DNA of 10,628 nt, from assembly GCA_947176355.1 (NCBI GenBank), contig CAMWQY010000066.1, positions 1 through 10,628 of the forward strand, written 5' to 3'. Source of the stretch: an uncultured Porphyromonadaceae bacterium (GTDB lineage Bacteria > Bacteroidota > Bacteroidia > Bacteroidales > Muribaculaceae). The translations under genes and the position numbers were made by a program. Of the stretch, positions 1 to 7,778 are shown piece by piece (position 1 is the stretch's first letter; each line of letters starts with the position of its first letter). Below the pieces are notes generated by a model. The model was not told the origin of the DNA and searched no databases. It was given only the letters and a program-made list of their open reading frames with translations.

Positions 1-181
1 GCTTGAAGTTAGGATTTTGAGCGCGATCTATCACACTATTGAGAGTAGCGAGAGAAGCGAGATGCTCAGCATGCTCCACGCTTTCCGGCTTGTCCATCTT
101 GAAATCACCCTCATAGCCATCAGCACATGAAGCAGCCGCTATCGCAAGTGCCGGCAGAGTGTAAATAAATATCTTTTTCAT
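1..181 (-). CDS. Lipoprotein start, probable GH10 endo-1,4-beta-xylanase (partial, cut by left edge)
   Basis: The first 60 codons of a gene run off the left edge. It starts at ATG (179-181), 20 bp after the stop of the upstream gene. The protein begins MKKIFIYTLPALAIAAASC, a lipoprotein signal peptide with lipobox A-A-S-C and lipidated Cys19, followed by Ala-Asp-Gly and an acidic linker, so it is probably displayed on the outer membrane surface. The segment after it (residues about 42-60, ending IDRAQNPNFK) resembles the start of the GH10 catalytic domain in Bacteroidota xylanases, where a similar stretch precedes the first barrel strand; I compare from memory. The position directly after an xusE-like gene is where xyn10C sits in Prevotella bryantii. 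If right, the enzyme cuts xylan backbone at the cell surface and feeds the two SusCD pairs. No catalytic residue is visible, so another surface glycoside hydrolase or a binding protein remains possible. Confidence 0.6.
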   Translation of the reverse strand, partial: MKKIFIYTLPALAIAAASCADGYEGDFKMDKPESVEHAEHLASLATLNSVIDRAQNPNFK

Positions 182-201
182 ATTTCACAAAATTGAGAGG
201 G

Positions 202-1236
202 TTATTTTCTTTCTATTCCAAAAGCCGATGCACCATGGACATTGCGCGTGCGAAGCACGAGAGTATCCTTTGACTCATACTTCATATTGAAACCCGGAAA
301 ATCCAAAGTGTAGTCAAGATAGATGGCATCGCGGTCTTTGCCACCAAGGCTATTCTTCTCGCCCTTGCTGACAAACTTACCAACACCTGAGACTGTAGCT
401 TCCTCGCTGGCGGAAGAGAGGGTGCACGTATTGTCGTCTGCAAACGTAAGAACAACGTCTACTGTATGGTCCGTTCCGGAAGCATCCTTTACCTTTATAG
501 GAAGAATATCCTCCTTATAAGCAGAAGTAGAAAGGTCTACGACCTCATCATTTTCCACATACTCACTATGGCGAACCAACTTAGAGCTTACACCATCAAT
601 TGTAGCATTGTCGACACCACGACGAAGATACTGACCGTGCCAAGGATTGGCATACTTCACGCCATACAGTATAAAGTGTTTGGGCTGTATCGACCAATGA
701 GCATCATTGGTAAGAACAGGATTATCTTCCGAAGCAGTACCTGTGAGAATCCTGTCGGCACCTGATACGTCTGTCATAAGCAAAGGTATCACGTAGCAGT
801 TTCCTACAGATTTAGGGTCGGCAAAGAATTTATCAGTAAGATGAACTTTCACTCCACCCTTGTTGCTCCCTTTGGGAATACTGATTTTATCAGACTCGAG
901 AGTATAATAATCTGTAGGCATTACTTCTACAAGCTGATCGGAATCCTTGAAATAGAAACCATCAACAATTGAAGGATCTACGACATAGTCGATAAGCACA
1001 TTCTTCTTATTCGAATAGCCTCCTCCCCATGCAGCGACTATGAAGGCATCGTGATTATTGTCAGCAGTCAGGTCGACGAATTCATCTGCTCCAAGTTCGA
1101 GAGTACGCATAGCATACTGATTGGCGAAGTATACTGTCTGGTAGTCGAAATCAGGGAACTCATGGTTTCCGTTTTCGCAAGCAGCCAAAAGTGCCAATGC
1201 AGCTATTGATGTTGGAATTAAAAATTTATGTTTCAT
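202..1236 (-). CDS. Surface glycan-binding lipoprotein, DUF1735-type N-terminal domain (XusE-like)
   Basis: This 344-residue lipoprotein probably binds polysaccharide on the cell surface and passes it to the neighbouring SusCD transporters; it shows no enzyme motif. Residues 1-20 form a signal peptide ending in lipobox L-A-A-C (Cys20), followed by Glu-Asn-Gly. Residues about 28-155 look like a DUF1735 (BT_3987-like) beta-sandwich: 'VYFANQYAMRTLELG' followed by alternating strands and 'ISIPKGSNKGGVKVHL', a pattern typical of that family. From about residue 186, 'HFILYGVKYANPWHGQYLRRG' marks a second beta-rich domain of the DUF4361 type, which continues to the C-terminus. The start ATG (1234-1236) lies 15 bp after the susD-like stop and is preceded by A/T-rich sequence, as usual in this phylum. 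Its place between the second susD and the enzyme start matches XusE, the hypothetical protein of the P. bryantii xylan operon. Family assignments are from memory; the ligand is inferred from context. Confidence 0.82.
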   Translation of the reverse strand: MKHKFLIPTSIAALALLAACENGNHEFPDFDYQTVYFANQYAMRTLELGADEFVDLTADNNHDAFIVAAWGGGYSNKKNVLIDYVVDPSIVDGFYFKDSDQLVEVMPTDYYTLESDKISIPKGSNKGGVKVHLTDKFFADPKSVGNCYVIPLLMTDVSGADRILTGTASEDNPVLTNDAHWSIQPKHFILYGVKYANPWHGQYLRRGVDNATIDGVSSKLVRHSEYVENDEVVDLSTSAYKEDILPIKVKDASGTDHTVDVVLTFADDNTCTLSSASEEATVSGVGKFVSKGEKNSLGGKDRDAIYLDYTLDFPGFNMKYESKDTLVLRTRNVHGASAFGIERK

Positions 1237-1251
1237 AATATTATTGCTGTA

Positions 1252-3009
1252 TTAGTGCCAGCCGTTATTTTGCTGGAGATTGCTATATTTGAGGATTTCA
1301 GACTGAGGAATCGGAGGATATGCCATATAGTCTTCAAAATCACGCTGTTCTACATCAAATATCCTATAAGTTCCATCTGCATTCCATTCAATACCTTTTA
1401 CGGTTTCATTGAGGTTAAGTTTCCAACGGCGAAGATCCCAGAAACGAGAGTTTTCGAAGCAAAGTTCGATACGGCGTTCGTTGCGGATAAGCTCTCTCAT
1501 CTTCTCCTTGGAAGCTGCACACTCTTCAAGATATGAATCGCCATTCGAAGCACCTACACCTGCACGCTGACGGATAGCCTTGATCACATCGTATGCTGAG
1601 AAACCATTTCCACCGTCAGCCTTCGGACCGTATGCCTCATTAGCTGCCTCAGCATAATTGAGATAAATCTCAGTGTAGCGGACTCGAGGATTATAGTGAG
1701 CTTTAGTGGTGGTAGAACCTGCAGTGCAGTTCACATCCATACGAAGACGCTTCTTCATGTAGTATCCGGTGCGTGAAGAACGCTGCTCAACTCCTCCAAT
1801 ACCGTCAGAAGTACCGGTGACTGTAGAAATTGTAGCATTGTTTACACCCACTTTAGTACTGCCATTATAAATAATGTAAGCATAAAAGCGTGGGTCGCGG
1901 TTTGCGTATGGATTTGCAGCATCATAGTCGTCAGCCACACTGATTGGATAACCACTAACAGCAGGGAATGCATCCACAAGATTCTGGGATGGATTCATTC
2001 TGCCGTTACCATTGAGACTTGGAGGAAAATTTTCAGATTCTGTACTGTTATTATCAGCAAAATTCTCGCGCCAGATGATCTCTGCAGGGTTTATACCCTC
2101 TTTCAATTTATCGGCTATGCTTGCGGCATAATATTCGTATGAACCTGCTTTCACACCTGCAACGCCATTGTTCTCATTCAGCAGATCAGCAGCTGCCTTT
2201 GCAGCATCTGCCCAAGAAACTGTGTTTCCGAAACCGTCGCTTGCTGCCAACAATGTCAGGCGGGACAGATAAGCTTGAGCGATACGTCCGCTGACGAGCT
2301 GACGGAAGTGAGCTCCCATTGTGCGGTTATAGATAGCCACATCAGTTGTATACTGAGTGTATTTAGCCGGGACTTCTGCTAAATCCTCATAATCAAGAGG
2401 AAGAATGTCGATAGCCTGATTCAAGTCATATTTAATCTTATCTACACAATCCTTGAAAGATGGACGCACCATTGCTGCATTCATATCATCCTTGGCATCG
2501 AGATAGCTTTCCAAATAGGGGACACCAAGTAGATTACCTGCTGCATCATATCCGGCATGAGCCTTCAGAATTTGATAGTGAAGAATTGCACGCAATCCGT
2601 ATGCTTCACCACGAAGACGAAGTGCAAGCATTTTGCAACGCTCCGGATCGGAGCTCCATTCCACCTCATCGATTTTGGGAAGAACCTGATTGATATATTG
2701 AATTCCGGTATACGCTCCGCCCCATTCGTTGATACCTGTCCAACTGGAAGCTGTCCAACCACCGGTAGCCATAGTGCGGAAACCTTCACTATTCTGGTTG
2801 ACAACAGCATTATCGGTAGCATATTCAGTATTGGTATAGTAGCCGGAGAGAGCGCTGTATGCTCTAGTGAGGAAACCCATCGCGTAGTCAGGTTCCGAGT
2901 CCATCTGGCCTTGATCCTTGAAATTCTGCCTGGCAGGATCCCAGAGGTCGTCGCAGCTTGTGAACCCGAGCGAAGCTACTGCCAAGAGAGTATATAATAT
3001 CTTTTTCAT
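1252..3009 (-). CDS. SusD/RagB-family glycan-binding outer membrane lipoprotein (XusD-like)
   Basis: A 585-residue SusD-like protein, the lid of the SusC channel encoded just upstream, which binds oligosaccharides and closes over the barrel. The signal peptide MKKILYTLLAVASLGFTSC gives lipidated Cys19, followed by Asp-Asp, an acidic start consistent with surface export. An N-terminal SusD helical region is seen at about residues 45-165, with a Trp/Tyr-rich stretch (Trp85, Trp90, Trp96) and 'LRLRGEAYGLRAILHYQ', the usual helix before the 'GVPY' segment. The C-terminal SusD/RagB signature 'IELCFENSRFWDLRRW' ends at Trp529, and the protein closes with 'YPPIPQSEI...NNGWH', the usual family tail. 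Length is normal. It starts 13 bp after the susC-like stop, the tightest SusC-SusD spacing in the window, implying translational coupling and a matched pair. Which aromatic residues touch the ligand cannot be told from sequence. Confidence 0.93.
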   Translation of the reverse strand: MKKILYTLLAVASLGFTSCDDLWDPARQNFKDQGQMDSEPDYAMGFLTRAYSALSGYYTNTEYATDNAVVNQNSEGFRTMATGGWTASSWTGINEWGGAYTGIQYINQVLPKIDEVEWSSDPERCKMLALRLRGEAYGLRAILHYQILKAHAGYDAAGNLLGVPYLESYLDAKDDMNAAMVRPSFKDCVDKIKYDLNQAIDILPLDYEDLAEVPAKYTQYTTDVAIYNRTMGAHFRQLVSGRIAQAYLSRLTLLAASDGFGNTVSWADAAKAAADLLNENNGVAGVKAGSYEYYAASIADKLKEGINPAEIIWRENFADNNSTESENFPPSLNGNGRMNPSQNLVDAFPAVSGYPISVADDYDAANPYANRDPRFYAYIIYNGSTKVGVNNATISTVTGTSDGIGGVEQRSSRTGYYMKKRLRMDVNCTAGSTTTKAHYNPRVRYTEIYLNYAEAANEAYGPKADGGNGFSAYDVIKAIRQRAGVGASNGDSYLEECAASKEKMRELIRNERRIELCFENSRFWDLRRWKLNLNETVKGIEWNADGTYRIFDVEQRDFEDYMAYPPIPQSEILKYSNLQQNNGWH

Positions 3010-3022
3010 ACTGATTCAAAAA

Positions 3023-5839
3023 TTACATATTAAGTTTGCAACCTATGTAGATAGTGCGGAACTGAGGAGCACCACCGATGTTTCTTTCCAGATGCGCACG
3101 CTCCTTAGATATAGTGAAGAGATTGTAAGCACCTGCATAGACACTGATACCGTTGATAAAACTGCTCTTAGGAATGATATCATAAGTGAGCTGAAGATTG
3201 TCAAGACGGAAGCAATCCCCCTTCGCAAGCCAGAAAGTTGAGTTCTGGTAGTTGTTGTCGCCATTTTCTGTAGTCAGACGTGGGAAAGTTGCTGTTGCAG
3301 CTGTCTCGGGAGTCCAACGGTTGAGCGCCATTTCAGAGAATTTGCTTGTGCCACGTAGCCAATAGTAGCTATCGCTCTTGTAGAACTTGGCACCGCTGAC
3401 ACCTGTACCTGAAAGATAGAGAGTGAACTTCTTGTATTGAGCTGTAAGGTTGAGTCCGTATACGTATGGAGAAGAGCTCCATCCCATCTTGCCAAGGTCT
3501 ACCTGATCTTTGGAGTCAATGACATTGTCGCCGTTGATATCCTTATATTTGAGGTCGCCGGGACGGACTGTACCACCAAACGACTGCTTCGGAGAAGAAG
3601 CGATCTCAGCCTCAGACTGGAAGAGTCCTTCGCATACATATCCCCAAGAAGCGTCGAGAGCATGACCCTGACGATAGAGATAGCTTTCTTCCCAAACTTC
3701 GTCACGGAGCTTAGCCTTCGAATCATAGTACATGCCTACGAGACCAAGAGAGAATTTCCAGTCGCCGAATTCCTTATTGATGTTGACAGTATAGTCGACA
3801 CCGGTACGCTCATCTTTATTGTAATTGATGTAAGGAAGGAAGTTACCGATACCTGAGTTATAGAACGACGGGTAGATTGTGCTTGCACCCTGAGTAAGCA
3901 GTCCGTTGGTAGTCTGGTTAAACCAGTTAGCATTCACATTTACGAGTCCGTTGAAGAGAGTTGCGTCAAGACCTACACGGAATTCCTTGCGGGTAATAAA
4001 TGAAAGTTCATCATTTGCACCACGCTTTGAAGTGGAAGTAGAACCACCTACAGTGCCGTCAGCCCACTGATACCAACCGGTTGATGGTGAGAACTGATAG
4101 TCTGCCTTGTAAAGATACCAGTCATTGATGTCGATATCCTGATGGAGGTTGGCATACGAACCCATTATTTTCAGATTGTCAAGCCATGAGCGAGATCCTT
4201 CCATGAAGTTCTCCTCAGCGAGATTCCAAGCGATTGAGACAGCCGGAGAGAAGGCATTGCGCTTCTTTTCAGGAAGCTTGGATGAATGCACTACAGTACC
4301 GGTCAAGTCTACATAATAACGATGCTTGTAGTTGTAATTAATTCTGAGACCTGCATTTAAGTTGCTCGGACGGTGGTAGCCACCTTCCCCCGAGTGTCCG
4401 TCGTCAGCAGATAAATGCTGCTGATAGCCCCAACCAAGAAGAGTCGCATTGACATTGTGAGCATCTGCAAACGAGCGGGTGTAGTCAAACTGAAGGGTTC
4501 CCATCATGGTCTGATGATATGTGGACTGACCTACATATTCATTTGTAGAAGACTTGTCCTCATTGATCTTGTTGAGACCAACTATCACGTCTTGCCCATT
4601 GAAATTTCCCCAAGTAGGCTGATATACTGCATACGACTGAGCGTAAGCCTCTGAATAATGAGCATTATAGTCGACACTGAAAGAAGCCTTGAAAGAAAGG
4701 CCCTTGGTCAAGCTTGAAAGGTCGGCATTTAGGTTTAGATCGAAAAGGAACTTGCGGTATTTCTGACGGGTATAGCCGGCTGCCAAAGCTTCAGAGAAAG
4801 CATTTGTCTGGTTGGAAGTAGTACCGCCAAGCAAATATTGTCCGTCAATAAGATGTGTACTTGTATTGACGAAATCCTGCATACCGGCATTGTTCGGATC
4901 CATCATGCTGACGGGCAGCCAAGGAGAGAACCAGTTGGGGCGCAGGGAAGCGGCGTCGCCCCAGAAGTTTCCGCGTCCGCTATAGTTATCACTTACGATT
5001 ATTGCGGCGTTGGTAGCAGCGGTGAGCCACTTGACAATTGTCATATCGACGTTGCCTCGGACATTGAAATTGAAAGAATTCGACTTATGGTGCTCACCAT
5101 ATTTGACAAGGTCGTTGGTATAGTCGAGACCCAAGTTGAGATAATACTTTGTCTTTTCTGTACCACCATATACCTCGCCTGTGATATCGGCAGTTGTGAC
5201 GAAATCACGCAGATAGTCTGACGAATAGAAATCCATATCTGGATAGCGGTATGGATTAGTGCCCATAGCTGTGTTGTAGATAGTCGCTTGGTCATATAGC
5301 GGTGACTTGCCGTCGTTCAAGCATGCCTCATTGTAAAGGTTCATGTATGTTGCGGCATCAAGATACTTTGGATATGCCTTGGGAAGCAAAGCTCCTACAT
5401 TTGCACGTACGTCGATGTGCATCGGAGACTCCTGACCTCTCTTCGTAGTGATAAGCACAACCCCCTTGGCACCTTTGCTGCCGTAGAGAGCCACAGCAGT
5501 AGCGTCCTTCAGAATTGAGACGCTCTCCACTTCAGAAGCCTTGACGAGCGATGCATCGCGTGGCACACCATCGACAAGTACAAGTGGACCTTGACCCCAT
5601 ATATTACCGTTGTAGCCTCCGACATGAGTCGACACATCAGCGAGTGCGCTGCCATTGGCGTTCTTTTTGCTCAATTCGTTGATATTGACAAACGAGGCGG
5701 CTGAAATTACGTCTCTCTTGTCGATCTTTCCGAAAGCAATATTTACCAGGCTGTCTTGCGACTCAGACTGCGCGAAAGCAGGGAAACTGCTTAGCGACAG
5801 GGCGAGCGCCGTAATGCCTATATGAAATTTAGTGTTCAT
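3023..5839 (-). CDS. SusC/RagA-family TonB-dependent transporter, short-plug subtype without N-terminal Ig-like domain (XusC-like)
   Basis: A complete 938-residue outer membrane barrel that should import oligosaccharides together with the SusD-like lipoprotein that follows. Residues 1-23 are a signal peptide cleaved after 'PAFA'. Unlike most SusC proteins, no CarboxypepD_reg-like domain follows: the mature protein starts almost at once with 'DSLVNIA' (residues 29-35), similar to the classic TonB box of BtuB (DTLVVTA). The plug spans about 38-137 and includes 'VGGYNGNIWG' (73-82), 'LVLVDGVPRD' and the strong SusC signature 'SILKDATAVALYGSKGAKG', ending 'LITTKRG' (129-135). The rest is beta-barrel. 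Near residues 767-783 is 'DINGDNVIDSKD', an EF-hand-like loop common in SusC C-terminal regions. The protein ends 'GCKLNM', without the terminal Phe usual in outer membrane barrels. The start ATG (5837-5839) follows an A-rich leader and sits 33 bp after the upstream susD stop. The subtype with 'GGYNG..WG' and 'VLVDG.PRDA' is, as far as I recall, typical of the second transporter of tandem xylan loci. Confidence 0.93.
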   Translation of the reverse strand: MNTKFHIGITALALSLSSFPAFAQSESQDSLVNIAFGKIDKRDVISAASFVNINELSKKNANGSALADVSTHVGGYNGNIWGQGPLVLVDGVPRDASLVKASEVESVSILKDATAVALYGSKGAKGVVLITTKRGQESPMHIDVRANVGALLPKAYPKYLDAATYMNLYNEACLNDGKSPLYDQATIYNTAMGTNPYRYPDMDFYSSDYLRDFVTTADITGEVYGGTEKTKYYLNLGLDYTNDLVKYGEHHKSNSFNFNVRGNVDMTIVKWLTAATNAAIIVSDNYSGRGNFWGDAASLRPNWFSPWLPVSMMDPNNAGMQDFVNTSTHLIDGQYLLGGTTSNQTNAFSEALAAGYTRQKYRKFLFDLNLNADLSSLTKGLSFKASFSVDYNAHYSEAYAQSYAVYQPTWGNFNGQDVIVGLNKINEDKSSTNEYVGQSTYHQTMMGTLQFDYTRSFADAHNVNATLLGWGYQQHLSADDGHSGEGGYHRPSNLNAGLRINYNYKHRYYVDLTGTVVHSSKLPEKKRNAFSPAVSIAWNLAEENFMEGSRSWLDNLKIMGSYANLHQDIDINDWYLYKADYQFSPSTGWYQWADGTVGGSTSTSKRGANDELSFITRKEFRVGLDATLFNGLVNVNANWFNQTTNGLLTQGASTIYPSFYNSGIGNFLPYINYNKDERTGVDYTVNINKEFGDWKFSLGLVGMYYDSKAKLRDEVWEESYLYRQGHALDASWGYVCEGLFQSEAEIASSPKQSFGGTVRPGDLKYKDINGDNVIDSKDQVDLGKMGWSSSPYVYGLNLTAQYKKFTLYLSGTGVSGAKFYKSDSYYWLRGTSKFSEMALNRWTPETAATATFPRLTTENGDNNYQNSTFWLAKGDCFRLDNLQLTYDIIPKSSFINGISVYAGAYNLFTISKERAHLERNIGGAPQFRTIYIGCKLNM

Positions 5840-5872
5840 TGTTGTTTCTTGTAAAAAAGTGAGACGAATTTA

Positions 5873-7732
5873 TTACCAGCCGGGGTTCTGCTCAAAGCCT
5901 TCATATAGGTAGGTGTCATTCTTATTGGGAAGCGGTAGCCAATAGTGACGTTTTGTATAATTACGTTCACGCAAAACCTCTTCACGAAGATTGAGCACCT
6001 GATTTTCAGTTGAGCCCTGAGTAAAGCCGGGACCACGGTCAAACTGGAATCCTGTCTTGAGGGTGTATGGTCTTTGAGTCAGAAGCATCCAGCGGCGAAG
6101 ATCGTGGAAACGCATTCCCTCGAATGCAAGCTCGACTGCACGCTCACGACGCACTTCACTCAGGAAGTTCTCTTTGGTGTCAGTGAATTTCGGAAGCACA
6201 TGTGCTACCGTTGCCCTATCCCTGACTACATTAAGAGCGTCTTCAGCTGTTTTGGAATAGGTTGGTGCAGTCTGCTTAACTCCATATCCAACAGTTGTAG
6301 CTTCCGAATATAGCAAGTAAACATCGGCGAGACGCATCAAAGAGAGGACGCACATCCAGTCATTTCGACAATTATCCCAATCGGTATTCTTTAGACTGAG
6401 TTTAGCATTGAATAGACCGGTGTAACATCCTTTCGAAGGATTAGCTTTCTCACGGTCAGCACCACCTGTATAAAGAGTAGCTTCGGTAAGCTTGTTTTCT
6501 CCGCACACCTCACCGTCGATTACGTACGTCTTATAGAAACGTGGGTCACGGTTGCTCCAGGGATATTCAGGATCATAACCTGACTCCTTATCCTTGACTG
6601 CTGAATCCTGAATAGGATATCCGTTAGCCATACCGAAATAGTTGGAGTAGTTGGCAGTAGGCCAGCATTTGATACCGGCACTCAAATGAGTCTGAGGACG
6701 GAAGTCTGTGTTCATGTTCCAGCCCCAACGACCGCCGAAGCCATTGAGGTTCTCATGAAGAATAGCCTCTGTGCCACCAGGGACAGCCTTTGACTTATAG
6801 ACAACTGTGAGATCGTTGAATTGATCTATCGGAAGAAGTGAATATCTGCCGGTCTCCTCAGTGATCTTAAGAGCTTCACCGAGGGCATCAGCAGCTCTCT
6901 TGCAGAAGTCCTCGTCATAGACAGCGTAAGCATTGTTGCGCTCATGCGAATCCCAGTTCATAAGTGGGCTACCGCCCCATAATAGCACCTTACCTTTATA
7001 AGCGAGGGCCATGATTTTGTTGGCGCGCATATTGTTGTTGCCGAGTGTAGCCTTGCCGGCTGCAGTGGCATCCCAGTCTACGGGAAGCAAATCGGCGGCC
7101 TTCTGGAAATCTGCCGCACACTTTTCAGCGCAAGCTTGCCAGGTCTCACGAGGAAGCCTGATCTGCTCATCCGGTCCTATCACATGGTCGATATATGGCA
7201 TTCCTCCCCACCATTCCATCACCAAGTAATGGAATAATGCACGGAAGAAATACAGCTGACCCTCTATCAGATTGCGTTCCTCCTGAGTGGCATCTACAAG
7301 CTTGTCAAGTTGGGAAAGGCCGATATTCGCCTTCCTGATGACATACCATGAGTTCATCCATAAGTTAGCGGCAATACGTTCATTGTGCTTATCGCCATCT
7401 CCTCCTGTATAACAGTTTGGATAAGTATACAATAGATTTGTATAACCCCAGAAATCACCGTAGTCAACACTGCGGGCGAAAAGACGGAGCTCCTGTGGTT
7501 CCCAATATTCTTCTTCTCCGTAGTTGAAGCAGCAATGATATTGGCTGTTTGAAATCAGAGGTATTCGTTTGTACATCTCTTCCACAAACCCCTGGAAATT
7601 CCGGAAGTTCTGGTAAGGGACCGTCTCCGCTATATCACTGTTAGGTGCCTTATCAAGGTAATCGGTGCAGGAAGACACACCGAGCGATGCGGCAGCCACA
7701 GTCAGCATTATTATATATTTAGAAATTTTCAT
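5873..7732 (-). CDS. SusD/RagB-family glycan-binding outer membrane lipoprotein (XusB-like)
   Basis: A 619-residue SusD-like lipoprotein, partner of the upstream SusC. The signal peptide ends in lipobox V-S-S-C (Cys22), followed by 'TDYLDKAP', the common SusD opening after the lipid anchor. Residues about 40-180 carry the helical SusD N-terminal region, including an aromatic-rich stretch (about 64-106, with many Tyr and Trp) and 'EGQLYFFRALFHYLV' followed by 'WGGMPYIDHV', the standard helix plus 'GGVPL' motif. The C-terminal signature 'VELAFEGMRFHDLRRW' ends at Trp548, and the protein closes with 'HYWLPLP...NPGW', typical of the family. The start ATG (7730-7732) is followed by a good signal peptide and preceded by CAAAAT, with no Shine-Dalgarno. 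Two adjacent cysteines (67-68) in the N-terminal region are uncommon in such proteins. Identity as SusD is firm; xylan-chain binding is inferred from the operon layout. Confidence 0.94.
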   Translation of the reverse strand: MKISKYIIMLTVAAASLGVSSCTDYLDKAPNSDIAETVPYQNFRNFQGFVEEMYKRIPLISNSQYHCCFNYGEEEYWEPQELRLFARSVDYGDFWGYTNLLYTYPNCYTGGDGDKHNERIAANLWMNSWYVIRKANIGLSQLDKLVDATQEERNLIEGQLYFFRALFHYLVMEWWGGMPYIDHVIGPDEQIRLPRETWQACAEKCAADFQKAADLLPVDWDATAAGKATLGNNNMRANKIMALAYKGKVLLWGGSPLMNWDSHERNNAYAVYDEDFCKRAADALGEALKITEETGRYSLLPIDQFNDLTVVYKSKAVPGGTEAILHENLNGFGGRWGWNMNTDFRPQTHLSAGIKCWPTANYSNYFGMANGYPIQDSAVKDKESGYDPEYPWSNRDPRFYKTYVIDGEVCGENKLTEATLYTGGADREKANPSKGCYTGLFNAKLSLKNTDWDNCRNDWMCVLSLMRLADVYLLYSEATTVGYGVKQTAPTYSKTAEDALNVVRDRATVAHVLPKFTDTKENFLSEVRRERAVELAFEGMRFHDLRRWMLLTQRPYTLKTGFQFDRGPGFTQGSTENQVLNLREEVLRERNYTKRHYWLPLPNKNDTYLYEGFEQNPGW

Positions 7733-7778
7733 ATTTTGGAATTTCTTGAATTATTTGAAAATCTTCGTTTCTCTTCGA
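7733..7778 (-). other. 46-bp spacer between first susC-like and susD-like genes
   Basis: This is the longest gap in the operon. It is A/T-rich, and its A-rich end directly before the susD start fits initiation in this phylum, which does not rely on Shine-Dalgarno pairing. I see only a weak AATTC/GAATT-type inverted repeat, too short and A/T-rich to call a terminator or a processing hairpin, and no convincing -33/-7 promoter. Read-through transcription is the simplest reading. Confidence 0.4.

Noticed and set aside
2557..2997. Plus-strand open frame of 146 codons opposite the start of the second susD
   Set aside because: It is antisense to the SusD signal peptide and helices; no start-site context or known protein pattern.
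3490..3541. EF-hand-like DINGDNVIDSKD loop as a sign of a dockerin module
   Set aside because: Such Asp/Asn-Gly-Asp loops are a common part of the SusC C-terminal barrel region; the other SusC here has the same one and there is no duplicated dockerin repeat.
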